The notes: generated from the sequence alone by a model not told the origin. DNA of 64,000 nucleotides from Ructibacterium sp965146665 (GCA_965146665.1 CBCTHE010000011.1:62001-126000), one strand, 5' to 3'. Positions 9,270 to 18,032 are shown, counted from the stretch's first letter. Translations and numbers: made by a program.

Positions 9270-10517
9270 ATGTGGCTTAAGGAACTGAAAAAATATCTTG
9301 GAATTTTTATTCTCGGCGTCGCGCTGATCGCCGTGTACAAAACCTTTGACAACTTCGGGCACGTCGTCAGCTGGGGACAGCATCTGCTCTCCCTGCTGAC
9401 CCCGTTTGTCATTGGCTTTTGTATCGCTTATGTGCTCTATATCCCCTGCCGCAAAATCGAGGAGCTCTGTCAGAAGACCAAGGTGGCATTTGTGGTCAAG
9501 CGCCGCCGCGGCATTGCCGTGGCCTCCATCTACCTCATCTTTCTGGCCGCGGTCTCCCTTCTGCTGGTGTCGATCATCCCGGCACTGGTCAAGAGCATCA
9601 CCGAATTCGTGGACCAGCTCCCCTCGATCATCCAGGGGGCGGTAAACTGGTTCAACTCCCTGGGAATTTATAACATCAATGATGTGACGATTCAAAAGCT
9701 GCTGAGCAACGACCTGATCTCCATTGACAAAATTTTGGGCGGATTCAGCTTTGACAACATGAACAAATACGCCAAGGGGGTTATGAGCTTTGGGACCGGC
9801 GTGTTCAACGCGTTTATGGGCATCATCATCTCCGTCTATATCCTCATTGACCGGCAGAGCCTGAAGCAGACCTTTCAGCGGTTTGTGCGCTCCTATATCT
9901 CAGAGAAGCACCGGGAATTCTTTGGCCGTTACCTCAAAAAAATCAACCAGTTCATCAACCTGTATATCTACTGCCAGCTGGTGGACGCGCTGATTATTTT
10001 TATCCTCTCCTTCCTGACCCTGACCATTATGCGGGTCAAATACGCTCCTTTGCTGGCGCTGATGGTCGGCGCCTTTAACCTGATCCCCTACTTCGGCGCC
10101 ATCACGGCCACCGTGCTTGCGGCGGTGATCACCGTGTTTACCAAGAGCTTCACCTCCGGTGTCATTGTGGCGGTGGTACTCATTGTTCTGCAGCAGCTGG
10201 ACGCCAACTTCATACAGCCCAAGCTCTTGTCCGGTTCCCTGAATGTAAAGCCCTTCTGGGTCATTCTGGGAATCATCACAGGCGGCGGTCTGTTTGGGGT
10301 TTTGGGCATTTTTCTGGCAGTCCCCATCTTCGCCCTGCTCCGCATTATTTTGATTGATGTGCTGGAGATGCGGGAGCGGAAAAAGCTGTTTAAGGAGGCG
10401 CTCGCCCGGGGTGAGCCCTTTGACGAGAACTATGACCCGGACACCACTGCGTGCAGAATTCAGTCTGATCTGAATCTGGACGCCCAGAAACCGGATTCCC
10501 GCAAGAAGAAAAAATAA
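9270..10517 (+). CDS. AI-2E family transporter (YtvI/PerM-like)
   Basis: 415 residues from ATG 9270, chosen over GTG 9225 and ATG 9258 because TGGAG lies 6 bp upstream. Several long hydrophobic stretches flank a soluble loop, with the family's conserved late segment APLLALMVGAFNLIPYFGA and the QQLDANFIQPKLLSGSLNVKP region broken here by its middle. Family members export small molecules or act in Na+/H+ exchange, and the substrate cannot be inferred. The C-terminus is charged and ends KKKK. A 117-bp gap separates it from the GGDEF gene; I see no promoter there, so co-transcription is possible. Confidence 0.9.
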   Translation: MWLKELKKYLGIFILGVALIAVYKTFDNFGHVVSWGQHLLSLLTPFVIGFCIAYVLYIPCRKIEELCQKTKVAFVVKRRRGIAVASIYLIFLAAVSLLLVSIIPALVKSITEFVDQLPSIIQGAVNWFNSLGIYNINDVTIQKLLSNDLISIDKILGGFSFDNMNKYAKGVMSFGTGVFNAFMGIIISVYILIDRQSLKQTFQRFVRSYISEKHREFFGRYLKKINQFINLYIYCQLVDALIIFILSFLTLTIMRVKYAPLLALMVGAFNLIPYFGAITATVLAAVITVFTKSFTSGVIVAVVLIVLQQLDANFIQPKLLSGSLNVKPFWVILGIITGGGLFGVLGIFLAVPIFALLRIILIDVLEMRERKKLFKEALARGEPFDENYDPDTTACRIQSDLNLDAQKPDSRKKKK

Positions 10518-10574
10518 CGCTCCGGCTGGTTATGATACCGCTTTTCCGCTGTGTGAAAACGGTTTTGCACAGAA

Positions 10575-10610
10575 GGGGCCCGCGGACTGCATATGCCGCG
10601 GGCCCCTTTT
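10575..10610 (+). terminator. Intrinsic terminator after the AI-2E family gene
   Basis: An 11-bp stem GGGGCCCGCGG/CCGCGGGCCCC with TTTT after it. Confidence 0.85.
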
Positions 10611-10647
10611 CATGGCTGTAACCGGCATCCCAAAGCAGGAGGTGCAA

Positions 10648-11214
10648 ATGAAAATGAAAGACTACCGCAGATCCTATCCCATGTTCTCTCTCTGCGGGCT
10701 GAACTGCGGCCTTTGTCCCATTCACCATATGGGAAACGGCTGTCCCGGCTGCGGCGGGGGCACTGGAAACCAGCCCTGTGCAATCATCCGGTGCAGTCTG
10801 CAAAACGGCGCCCCGGAATACTGTTTCCTCTGTGCGCGGTACCCCTGTGAAAAATATGCAGGCATCACAGACTACGACTCCTTCCTGTCCCACCGGAATA
10901 TGCGGACGGACTTTGACCGTGCAAAGCGGATCGGTCTGCCCGCCTATCAGACGGAACTGACGCAGAAAATTGAAATTCTGCGGACACTGCTTGCGCGCTA
11001 TCAGGCCGGCAGGCAAAAATCCTTCTTTTGCACCGCGGTCAGCCTTTTGCCGCCGGAGGACACGCAGGCGGTCATGGCAGAGCTCTCAAACCGGATCTCC
11101 CCGGATATGCCCCTCAAGGAAAAAGCGGCAGAGGCCGTCCGGCTTTTCGGGGACATGGCAGAAAGGCGGGGAATTGACCTCAAACTCCGCCGCAAGCCCC
11201 GAAAAAGCGGATAA
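10648..11214 (+). CDS. DUF3795-type cysteine-rich protein
   Basis: 188 residues from ATG 10648, preceded by AGGAGGTGCAA. The first 70 residues carry a dense cysteine array (LCGLNCGLCP, CPGCGGG, CAIIRCS, YCFLCARYPCEKY) typical of DUF3795 proteins, which probably bind metal. The rest is a helical, charged domain without motifs I recognise. It is flanked by terminators on both sides, so it is a single-gene unit. No biochemical role is known to me for this family. Confidence 0.8.
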   Translation: MKMKDYRRSYPMFSLCGLNCGLCPIHHMGNGCPGCGGGTGNQPCAIIRCSLQNGAPEYCFLCARYPCEKYAGITDYDSFLSHRNMRTDFDRAKRIGLPAYQTELTQKIEILRTLLARYQAGRQKSFFCTAVSLLPPEDTQAVMAELSNRISPDMPLKEKAAEAVRLFGDMAERRGIDLKLRRKPRKSG

Positions 11215-11233
11215 TTCTCTTTTCAGAGACGGC

Positions 11234-11268
11234 AAAGGCCCGGCAGATTGAATCTGCCGGGCCTTTGT
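11234..11268. terminator. Bidirectional terminator between convergent genes
   Basis: The stem AAAGGCCCGGCAGATT/AATCTGCCGGGCCTTT has A runs on one side and T runs on the other, between converging genes ending at 11214 and 11276. Confidence 0.9.
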
Positions 11269-11275
11269 ATATAGC

Positions 11276-12790
11276 TTAACTTTCCGGTCCGCTGATCCGG
11301 ACCGTGCACTTTTTAACTTCCGGACGCTGACCGTCCGCCTCCTCTGTATACGTCACCTGACAGCCCAGCTTTTCAAGCTCCCGCGCCTTAACCATATAGA
11401 CAACGTGATTTAAATATCCATCCACAGGAATTTGTGTATCACCGGCGGCAACATATCCCATCTGGGTTTCCTCGTCCCAGCCCACTTCAAATCCCAGAGC
11501 TTCCGCTGTCACCCGAAATGGCACATATAGCTGATCCTTCAGAACCCATGCGTTTTGAAATATTCTTTTTTTGCCGCTCTCCTGCCTGATCTGACATAGA
11601 TAAGCATTCCGGCTTTCATTTGGCCTGTACTGGTCCCATTCCCGCCAGGTGGCCTCCACCTGACGGATCAAAGGATTGCGCACATCTGCGGCCTGCTGTA
11701 CCGCGGCTTGCAGCTGTTCCCACTGCTCTTCAGAAAGAAGCGCTTCCTCCGGACACTTGTTTTCCCTTGGATTGACCGGTGTATAGTTTATGTTGCAAAT
11801 GGTCTGCTTCTGTGCGTCCGGGCCGCTGGCAAATGTCTCTGTGCAGTAGGTTCCGTCTTCGCGGTAAAGTCTTTGAGAGAGCTGCATCCCCCCATTCTCA
11901 TCATCAGGCGGATCACTTTCCTGATAGCGCTCATACAGCTCATCCACTCCCGCATCAAATTCTGCCCGCTGTTCGGTCAGTCCCACTGTCACCTCATCCG
12001 CCAGCTCGCCAAACTCCTCCAGCATACCGCCGGCTCCGGATTCGCCCGAAAAACGCTTCAGCTGCTGCATAAATTCCAGGGTCGTGTCGGCGAACGCGTC
12101 CTTGTGTTCGGCAACATAGGCGGTCCCTCGTACACATAGATCATACCATGTGCCGGGGAGGGAGACATTCAACTCCACCGCATCCTCATTCAGGGAAACA
12201 CACCGGGTTTCAAAGCCCTCAAACGCCTGCGTCAGATAATCTTGAAATGCCTTTCCAAAGACAACAAGCTCAGACCATTCTGCGGCGTCCGGTTCCGGCT
12301 CCGCATAGGCCACAGGATACACCCCGCGTTTTAGCATGACATACTGGTCCCGGAAGTCCGCCGTCTGGAAGGCCGTCTCATAAATTTTCTGATATGACGG
12401 GAGCTCAACTCCCTCAGTGTTGTTCATAAGCGCTGAAAATGCCGGAAGGCTGGACACCTTTAAATATACGCCGCCGTCCTTGCGCACAAGGCAAAGGGGC
12501 TCAGCGGCATCTTGTCCGTCCACTGAGACCAGGGCGGTCAGCTCTGCGTACAGCTGTTCCTGGCTCTTATCCACAAAGCCAAAAAAATGCATATCAAGGT
12601 CTCTCTGACGATACTCCCAATAGCCTCCGGCGGAAACCTGGCCAGCGTAGTCCCCATTGACAAAAGTACAGGGCAGGCCGGATATTTCATTGGTCATATT
12701 CAGATACTGCATGTCAGCCTGACTGCATCCGGTAAAACACCCCAACATCAAAACCGTCATAACCGCCAATGCCATAAAACGCTTCAACAT
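11276..12790 (-). CDS. Lipoprotein with copper-amine-oxidase-like stalk domain
   Basis: 504 residues. The N-terminus is a lipoprotein signal: MLKR, a hydrophobic stretch, then the lipobox FTGC with Cys21-22 region as the lipidation site, so it is anchored outside the membrane. The middle (about 40-370) is acidic and not recognised. The C-terminal ~110 residues (VLKDQLYVPFRVTAEALGFEVGWDEET) have the VPFR..AEALG..V.WD pattern of the amine oxidase N-terminal stalk domain used by many Firmicute surface proteins. It is transcribed alone from its own promoter. Function unknown; an envelope sensor or substrate-binding role is a guess. Confidence 0.75.
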   Translation of the reverse strand: MLKRFMALAVMTVLMLGCFTGCSQADMQYLNMTNEISGLPCTFVNGDYAGQVSAGGYWEYRQRDLDMHFFGFVDKSQEQLYAELTALVSVDGQDAAEPLCLVRKDGGVYLKVSSLPAFSALMNNTEGVELPSYQKIYETAFQTADFRDQYVMLKRGVYPVAYAEPEPDAAEWSELVVFGKAFQDYLTQAFEGFETRCVSLNEDAVELNVSLPGTWYDLCVRGTAYVAEHKDAFADTTLEFMQQLKRFSGESGAGGMLEEFGELADEVTVGLTEQRAEFDAGVDELYERYQESDPPDDENGGMQLSQRLYREDGTYCTETFASGPDAQKQTICNINYTPVNPRENKCPEEALLSEEQWEQLQAAVQQAADVRNPLIRQVEATWREWDQYRPNESRNAYLCQIRQESGKKRIFQNAWVLKDQLYVPFRVTAEALGFEVGWDEETQMGYVAAGDTQIPVDGYLNHVVYMVKARELEKLGCQVTYTEEADGQRPEVKKCTVRISGPES

Positions 12791-12830
12791 ATCCCTCTCC
12801 CCTTTCCAGATAGAAAATTTTGTTATCTCT

Positions 12831-12858
12831 ATTATATCATACCCATCTGGAAAGTCAA
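12831..12858 (-). promoter_or_regulatory. Sigma-A promoter of the lipoprotein gene
   Basis: Minus strand TTGACT (12853-12858), 16-bp spacer, TATAAT (12831-12836). Confidence 0.75.
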
Positions 12859-12908
12859 CGGGCCCCGTCCCTCATAATACACGTTTTTTTCCAAGACGTC
12901 CGGACGGC

Positions 12909-12933
12909 AAAAGGAGAGGGCACAGCCCTCTCC
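12909..12933 (-). terminator. Intrinsic terminator of spoIIQ
   Basis: GGAGAGGGC, loop TGT, GCCCTCTCC, TTTTG on the minus strand, 7 bp past the stop codon. Confidence 0.88.
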
Positions 12934-12940
12934 TGCATTG

Positions 12941-13840
12941 CTACTCGTCGTCCGTGACCGTATCCTTCAGATAGGTATGCGGATTGACACTCTTTTCCTG
13001 ATAGATCACCTCAAAGTGAAGATGGGACGGATCCATGATTTCCAGCGCGGCGGTCTTGCCCACCTTGCCGATCACATCACCGGTCTTGACCTGGGTTCCC
13101 ACCGGCGGGGCGCTGCCCTCCTGCAGATTTCCGTAAAAAGTCTTGACACCGCCAGAATGCCCGATGATGACGCAGGCGCCCAGCATACCGTCCTCGCTGA
13201 CCGATTCCACCGTACCGTCCGCCGCGGCCTTGACTTCTGCGTTTTCATCTGCCGCAAAATCAATGCCCTCATGCACGCGCCAGTCCTGCATGGTCTCAGA
13301 ATACACCAGCTCGTCCGAGGCAAAATCCTTTGCAATGGCACCGGGCACAGGACTCTCCATGCGCATAACGCCGGTTTGGGCCGCGTCGCTTCCTGCCGCA
13401 GTGCTTGTCGGCGCCGGACTGGCGGAAGGCTTTTCAGAGGCTTTGCCTTCTTCCTTCTCTTTTCCCCATGTCTGGGCCGCCGCCGGATCATTGGTCCCCT
13501 TCGGGATCTCCTTTGAGTCCCCGGCCGCTGTGGTCTTTGCCTTTTCGGTCTGTGCGGGCTGACCAGCCTGCGCCGCCGGCTTTTCCGTGGCCGGAACCGT
13601 GGTGGCGTTCACCGCCTTGGCCTCCTCCTGATAGGTATTGCCCGTGCTTTCCTCCCGGTTTCTGGCGGACTGCTGAACCGCGCTCTGCCACGCGTCAGAG
13701 TCGAAGCTATCCTTTTCTTCCTCGTCAGGAAGCACCATGTTCATCACCACAGCAATGACCATAACGGCAGTGATCACCACCAAAGTAATAAAAAATCCAC
13801 GCTTTGCAAAAATGTTTTCTTTCTTCTTGTTTTCTCTCAC
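12941..13840 (-). CDS. spoIIQ: SpoIIQ-like M23 family metallopeptidase
   Basis: 299 residues, GTG start at 13840 with GAGGTGA upstream. A charged N-terminus, one membrane segment (~15-37), a long Ala/Thr/Lys linker (~45-155), then a LytM/M23 domain (~160-290). WRVHEGIDFAA supplies His190 and Asp194 and SHLHFEV supplies His273 and His275, so all zinc/catalytic positions are present, as in clostridial SpoIIQ and unlike Bacillus SpoIIQ. Known homologues sit in the forespore membrane and pair with SpoIIIAH across the engulfment gap. The sporulation assignment rests on this layout and on the sigma-F/G type promoter at 13859-13887; a general cell-wall endopeptidase is the alternative. Confidence 0.82.
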   Translation of the reverse strand: MRENKKKENIFAKRGFFITLVVITAVMVIAVVMNMVLPDEEEKDSFDSDAWQSAVQQSARNREESTGNTYQEEAKAVNATTVPATEKPAAQAGQPAQTEKAKTTAAGDSKEIPKGTNDPAAAQTWGKEKEEGKASEKPSASPAPTSTAAGSDAAQTGVMRMESPVPGAIAKDFASDELVYSETMQDWRVHEGIDFAADENAEVKAAADGTVESVSEDGMLGACVIIGHSGGVKTFYGNLQEGSAPPVGTQVKTGDVIGKVGKTAALEIMDPSHLHFEVIYQEKSVNPHTYLKDTVTDDE

Positions 13841-13858
13841 GATTCATCACCTCAATGG

Positions 13859-13887
13859 TAGTATGAACCTTTTGAAAGAAAATATAC
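13859..13887 (-). promoter_or_regulatory. Sigma-F/G type forespore promoter of spoIIQ
   Basis: Minus strand GTATA (13883-13887), 17-bp spacer, CATACTA (13859-13865). This fits the forespore pattern GNATR ... CATNHTA exactly. The predicted leader is only about 12-15 nt. The -35 element overlaps the ispE terminator arm. Confidence 0.65.
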
Positions 13888-13922
13888 CCGGAGCATCCAA
13901 AATTTCTCTGGACGCCCCGGGT
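13886..13922 (-). terminator. Intrinsic terminator of ispE
   Basis: A 13-bp stem, ACCCGGGGCGTCC with GGATGCTCCGGGT (two G-U pairs), then ATATTTT on the minus strand, 7 bp after the ispE stop. Confidence 0.8.
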
Positions 13923-13929
13923 ATTGTTC

Positions 13930-14775
13930 CTACAGCTCAAAAATGTCGTCCGCGTACTGCCGGGCCTGCTCCGCACCGGCCGCCGCCTCCTCCGCGCTCC
14001 GGAACAAGCCGAACACCGCCGAACCGCTTCCGCTCATCAGGGACAGCACGGCCCCCGCCTCTGTGAACGCCTGTTTTAACCAGCCCACCACAGGATAGGC
14101 AGGGATGGTAACGCTCTCCAAAATGTTGGCCGCATTCTGGCAGATGGCCGCCAAGTCCCCGTTGCGGATTCCTTCCGCCACACCCGATACGCTGAGATTC
14201 TCGGGCTTTCTGGTAATATCCAGATTTTCATAGACCCATTTTGTGGAAACCATGGGCTCCGGCTTTGCCACCACACACTTGAGCGCGGGCGGCATGGGCA
14301 GCGGTGTCAAAACCTCTCCGATCCCCTGCGCCAGCGCACAGCCGCCCAGGATACAAAAAGGCACGTCCGCCCCCAAACCAGCGCCGATTTCAATCAGCTT
14401 TTCCTTTTCAAAGGGCTGGCCGAACATGGCGTTGAGCCCCTTCAGTACACCGGCGGCATCCGCACTGCCGCCCGCCATTCCTGCCCCCATGGGGATTCGT
14501 TTTTCGATGTGGATATCCACCCCGTCGCTTCGGCCCAGACGCTCGAAAAACGCATGTGCCGCCTGCCAGGCGAGGTTGTCCTCGTTCAGCGGAAGCGCGG
14601 GCAGGTCGGAGGTCACCAGAATCCGGCCGTCCTTTCTCAGGTCCAGGGTCAGCCGGTCCGCCAGCCCCACCTCCTGCAATACCATTTCCACATCATGATA
14701 GCCATTCTCCCGTTTTCCGGTCACGTCTATGGCAAGGTTGATCTTGGCCCTGCACTCCATCGTCAATCTGTTCAT
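13930..14775 (-). CDS. ispE: 4-diphosphocytidyl-2-C-methyl-D-erythritol kinase
   Basis: 281 residues from ATG 14775 (MNRLTMECRAKINLAIDV), chosen over the upstream in-frame ATG at 14817 because GAGGGTG lies just before it. A GHMP kinase: AKINLAIDVTGKRENGYHDVEMV at the start (split here after 20), the ATP loop PMGAGMAGGSADAAG at ~92-106, and the C-terminal LMSGSGSAVFGLF. It phosphorylates CDP-methylerythritol at the 2-hydroxyl, step four of the MEP route to isoprenoids. The organism therefore uses MEP rather than mevalonate for at least part of its supply. It ends in its own terminator. Confidence 0.96.
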   Translation of the reverse strand: MNRLTMECRAKINLAIDVTGKRENGYHDVEMVLQEVGLADRLTLDLRKDGRILVTSDLPALPLNEDNLAWQAAHAFFERLGRSDGVDIHIEKRIPMGAGMAGGSADAAGVLKGLNAMFGQPFEKEKLIEIGAGLGADVPFCILGGCALAQGIGEVLTPLPMPPALKCVVAKPEPMVSTKWVYENLDITRKPENLSVSGVAEGIRNGDLAAICQNAANILESVTIPAYPVVGWLKQAFTEAGAVLSLMSGSGSAVFGLFRSAEEAAAGAEQARQYADDIFEL

Positions 14776-14898
14776 AGTCACACCCTCTTTCTCTGTTGCT
14801 ATTCTATGTCCGCACATTCGCGTCCATTCGTCAAAGTGAACACGAAAGGCGGCGCACCGCCAGCTTTTTACTATACCGGCGGAAATTCCCCTCCAGCA

Positions 14899-14932
14899 TA
14901 AAACCCGCAGATTCCTTTCGGAACCTGCGGGT
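14899..14932 (-). terminator. Intrinsic terminator of ftsH
   Basis: The stem CCCGCAGGTTCC/GGAATCTGCGGG (one bulge) is followed by TTTTATGC on the minus strand. Confidence 0.82.
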
Positions 14933-14949
14933 CATCCGCGCTTTACGAA

Positions 14950-16884
14950 TTACGCCTGTTCCGGTGTGTCACCGTTTGGCTTTTCCGGCCCTTTTGCCGG
15001 TTTCTCCTCCGAATCCTCATCCGGCAAATCTCCGACCACTTCCAGCGCCGCGTCCACGGCCTCCGGATTTCTGGAAGCGAAGACAGCGTCAAATTCATCA
15101 CCTTCAATCTTCTCTTTTTCCAGCAGGAGCTCCGCCACCTTGTGCAGATGATCCATTTGTTCGGTCAGGATCTCTGTACACCGCTGATAGCATTCATCTA
15201 TAATCCGCTTGATCTCCTCATCAATCAACGCGGCGGTATCCTGGCTGTAGTCCACGGTATGACCGTAGTCCAGCCCAATGAACACCTCGTTGTTCTGGTC
15301 GCCAAAGGTCCGCGCGCCCAGCTTCTCGCTCATGCCATACCGGGTGACCATGGATTTCGCAATGCTGGTCGCCCGCTCAATGTCGTTGGAGGCCCCGGTG
15401 CTGACATCCTTCAGGACCAGCTGTTCCGCCACACGTCCGCCCAGCAGTACGATGATCTCTTCGATCATCTCCGTCTTGGAGTTATAGAAGGTATCCTCCT
15501 TTGGCAGGGACAGGGTATATCCGCCAGCCCGGCCGCGGGGAATGATCGAAACCTGATGGACCCGGTCCTGGGTGGGGAGCATCTTGGAGACAACCGCATG
15601 GCCCGCCTCGTGGAAGGCGGTCAGCTGCTTGGCCCGCTCCGGCACCTTTCTGGATTTCTTTTCCGGCCCGGCCACCACCTTCATGATGGATTCCTCCAGA
15701 TCGGTCATGGTGATCTCGGTCTGATTCTGTCTGGCCGCGGCCAACGCCGCTTCATTCATCAAATTCTCAAGATCCGCGCCGGAAAAACCCACTGTGGTTT
15801 TTGCGATCACGGACAGATCCACATCCCGCGCCAGAGGCTTGCCCTTGGAGTGAACCTCCAGAATCGCCTCGCGGCCCTTCACATCCGGCGCGTCCACAAC
15901 CACCTGACGGTCAAAACGACCGGGCCGCAGAAGTGCGGGATCCAGAATATCCGGCCGATTGGTCGCCGCGATGATGATAACGCCCTCATTGGCGCCGAAG
16001 CCGTCCATCTCGACCAGCAGCTGGTTCAGCGTCTGCTCCCGTTCATCATGACCGCCGCCCAGACCTGCGCCCCGGTGGCGTCCAACGGCATCGATCTCAT
16101 CAATGAAGATGATACAGGGCGCGTTCTTTTTGGCGTTTTCAAACAGGTCGCGGACACGGGACGCACCCACGCCCACGAACATCTCAACAAAATCGGAACC
16201 GGAAATGGAGAAAAACGGCACGCCCGCCTCGCCGGCCACAGCCTTGGCGAGCAGGGTCTTACCGGTTCCCGGGGGGCCAACCAGAAGCACGCCCTTGGGA
16301 ATCCGTGCGCCCAGCTGCCGGTATCGCTCCGGCCCCTTCAGGAAATCGACAATCTCCTTGAGCTCATCCTTTTCTTCATCCGCGCCGGCCACATCCGAAA
16401 AGGTCTTTTTTGTCTTGCCGTCCATGGTGACCTTGGCCTTGCTCTTGCCAAAGTTCATCACGCCGCGGCCACCGCCGCCACCGCCGCCGGCCTGCTGCAT
16501 GAACATAAACCAGAACACCACAAAGATGATCAGAAGCCCCAGGGTTGGCAGCAGTGTCAGCCACCACGGCGGGCTGTAAGGAAGCGGCGTTTCAACCTTC
16601 AGCTTTCCTTCGTTGATCTGGTTCTGCATGGAATCTCCCACATCGCTCTTTAAGGTATTATAGCCCGGAACCTCAACGCTGATGGTGGAACCATCCTTGA
16701 GCGTGGCTGTCGCCACACTGTCGACAATGGAAAGCTCGGTAACTTGCTCTTGCTGGATCTTCAAAACCAGGTCGGAATAGATTTCCTTGGACTGCTTTCC
16801 TGGCATGGAGGTCATCACAAAGATCATTATGATAATCAAAAAGAGCAGTACATAGAAGCCGATTCCCTTGATATATCTCTTCAC
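14950..16884 (-). CDS. ftsH: ATP-dependent zinc metalloprotease FtsH
   Basis: 644 residues, GTG start at 16884 behind GGAGGAGATGGA. TM1 at ~8-27, an extracytoplasmic domain, TM2 at ~108-130, then a glycine run. The AAA+ domain has Walker A GPPGTGKT (~202), Walker B IIFIDEIDA, and the SRH region ATNRPDILDPALLRPGRFDR. The peptidase domain has HEAGH (~423). The C-terminal tail is acidic and proline-rich. It degrades membrane and regulatory proteins as a hexamer. Monocistronic with its own promoter and terminator. Confidence 0.98.
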   Translation of the reverse strand: MKRYIKGIGFYVLLFLIIIMIFVMTSMPGKQSKEIYSDLVLKIQQEQVTELSIVDSVATATLKDGSTISVEVPGYNTLKSDVGDSMQNQINEGKLKVETPLPYSPPWWLTLLPTLGLLIIFVVFWFMFMQQAGGGGGGGRGVMNFGKSKAKVTMDGKTKKTFSDVAGADEEKDELKEIVDFLKGPERYRQLGARIPKGVLLVGPPGTGKTLLAKAVAGEAGVPFFSISGSDFVEMFVGVGASRVRDLFENAKKNAPCIIFIDEIDAVGRHRGAGLGGGHDEREQTLNQLLVEMDGFGANEGVIIIAATNRPDILDPALLRPGRFDRQVVVDAPDVKGREAILEVHSKGKPLARDVDLSVIAKTTVGFSGADLENLMNEAALAAARQNQTEITMTDLEESIMKVVAGPEKKSRKVPERAKQLTAFHEAGHAVVSKMLPTQDRVHQVSIIPRGRAGGYTLSLPKEDTFYNSKTEMIEEIIVLLGGRVAEQLVLKDVSTGASNDIERATSIAKSMVTRYGMSEKLGARTFGDQNNEVFIGLDYGHTVDYSQDTAALIDEEIKRIIDECYQRCTEILTEQMDHLHKVAELLLEKEKIEGDEFDAVFASRNPEAVDAALEVVGDLPDEDSEEKPAKGPEKPNGDTPEQA

Positions 16885-16946
16885 TCCATCTCCTCCTACA
16901 GATCAAAACATGTTTGACTGGAAATTATTGTATTCATTAAGGTAGT

Positions 16947-16975
16947 ATTATATCATAGCGTAAAAGAAAAAACAA
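16947..16975 (-). promoter_or_regulatory. Sigma-A promoter of ftsH
   Basis: Minus strand TTGTTT (16970-16975), 17-bp spacer, TATAAT (16947-16952). The leader is about 55 nt. Confidence 0.75.
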
Positions 16976-17076
16976 GTTTATTTTAAAAGTTTTTACAGAA
17001 TCTTCACATTTCATACCCGGCATGGAGGATTCCTGAAAAAACTCTGGCACAACCGCTAAAATGTGACTTGTTTCCC

Positions 17077-17105
17077 TTGACAAAAGCCCGTCTCCGTTGT
17101 AAGAT
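17077..17105 (+). promoter_or_regulatory. Sigma-A promoter of the cyclophilin gene
   Basis: TTGACA (17077-17082), 17-bp spacer, TAAGAT (17100-17105). It is divergent from ftsH and 262 bp from the next start codon. Confidence 0.65.
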
Positions 17106-17111
17106 TTAGAA

Positions 17112-17366
17112 AAAATCACACCGCCGGAGAAGCGTGACAGCGGGCCGCTTTGGCAGAATCCGTCAAAGCTTTTCGTGTCCGCCGCTCCTGCATCCCAAAA
17201 ATTCCGGCCCGCGCCGCCATTTTTGGAAAAACCTTTTTGGGGCGTGCAGAATCTCCCTATGGATGGGACTCCGCATGTGCCAAAAACCCTCTTATCATTT
17301 CCTGCTGTGCGGATAAGAGCCTCTCAAAACTATATGCCGGCGCACAGCGGCAGAATGGAGATTTCT
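17112..17366 (+). other. Long 5' leader of the cyclophilin gene
   Basis: About 255 nt without a supported ORF. It holds a hairpin at 17147-17169 (GCTTTGGC/GTCAAAGC with one G-U pair) followed by TTTT, which resembles an attenuator. It also has a second folded stretch around 17238-17282, where GGCGTGC can pair with GCATGTGCC around the inner hairpin TCCC/GGGA. I match it to no riboswitch class I know. Confidence 0.35.
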
Positions 17367-17993
17367 ATGCAAATTCAAAAAAGATCCCTCATGCTCTTCC
17401 TGACCTTGTCATTGTTTCTGTGCCTGTCCCTGACCGGCTGCGGCGGCAAGGACCAGGGCGGCAGCGCGCAAAACGGCGCTGACAGCCAGTCCGCCGCGGA
17501 TCATGCCCAGCCCCAGAAGGTGCTGGTCACCATGGAAAACGGAAAGACCTTTACCATCGAAACCGCGCCGCAGTATGCGCCGGAGACCGTGGACAATTTC
17601 CTGAGCCTCGTAGAATCGGGCTTTTATAACGGCCTCACCTTCCACCGGGTCATTGACGGCTTCATGGCACAGGGCGGAGATCCCAAAGGCAACGGCACCG
17701 GCGGCAGCGACAAAACGATCAAGGGTGAGTTCGCGGAAAACGGATTTAAACAGAACACCCTCTCACACACCCGCGGAGTGGTCTCCATGGCCCGTTCCGC
17801 GGACATGGACTCCGCCTCCAGCCAATTTTTCATCTGCTATGACGCGGCGCCGCATCTGGACGGCAAATACGCCGCCTTTGGGACAGTCACAGAGGGCATG
17901 GAAACCGTGGATGAATTCCTCAAAACGCCCCGGGACAACGCCGACAAACCCCATACCCCTATCGTAATCAAAACCATGGAAATCATACAGTGA
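17367..17993 (+). CDS. Cyclophilin-type peptidyl-prolyl isomerase lipoprotein
   Basis: 208 residues from ATG 17367, chosen because GGAG lies 6 bp upstream. The signal peptide ends in lipobox LTGC (Cys ~27), so it acts outside the membrane. Residues ~50-205 are a cyclophilin: TVDNFLSLVESGFYNGLTFHRVI, then GFMAQGGDPKGNGTGG, then SARSADMDSASSQFFI-like MARSADMDSASSQFFICYD, then LDGKYAAFGTVTEGME. The FHRVI arginine and the QFFI phenylalanine are the expected active-site residues. It probably assists folding of secreted proteins. Confidence 0.94.
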   Translation: MQIQKRSLMLFLTLSLFLCLSLTGCGGKDQGGSAQNGADSQSAADHAQPQKVLVTMENGKTFTIETAPQYAPETVDNFLSLVESGFYNGLTFHRVIDGFMAQGGDPKGNGTGGSDKTIKGEFAENGFKQNTLSHTRGVVSMARSADMDSASSQFFICYDAAPHLDGKYAAFGTVTEGMETVDEFLKTPRDNADKPHTPIVIKTMEIIQ

Positions 17994-17999
17994 CAAACA

Positions 18000-18029
18000 A
18001 AAGAGGCAGGCCGCTGGCCTGCCTCTTTC
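18000..18029. terminator. Bidirectional terminator
   Basis: AAAGAGGCAGGCC, loop GCT, GGCCTGCCTCTTT, between convergent genes ending at 17993 and 18033. Confidence 0.88.
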
Positions 18030-18032
18030 GTT

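Noticed and set aside
15142..16653. A 503-codon plus-strand frame opposite ftsH
   Set aside because: It is a shadow of the ftsH codons; FtsH motifs are all on the minus strand.
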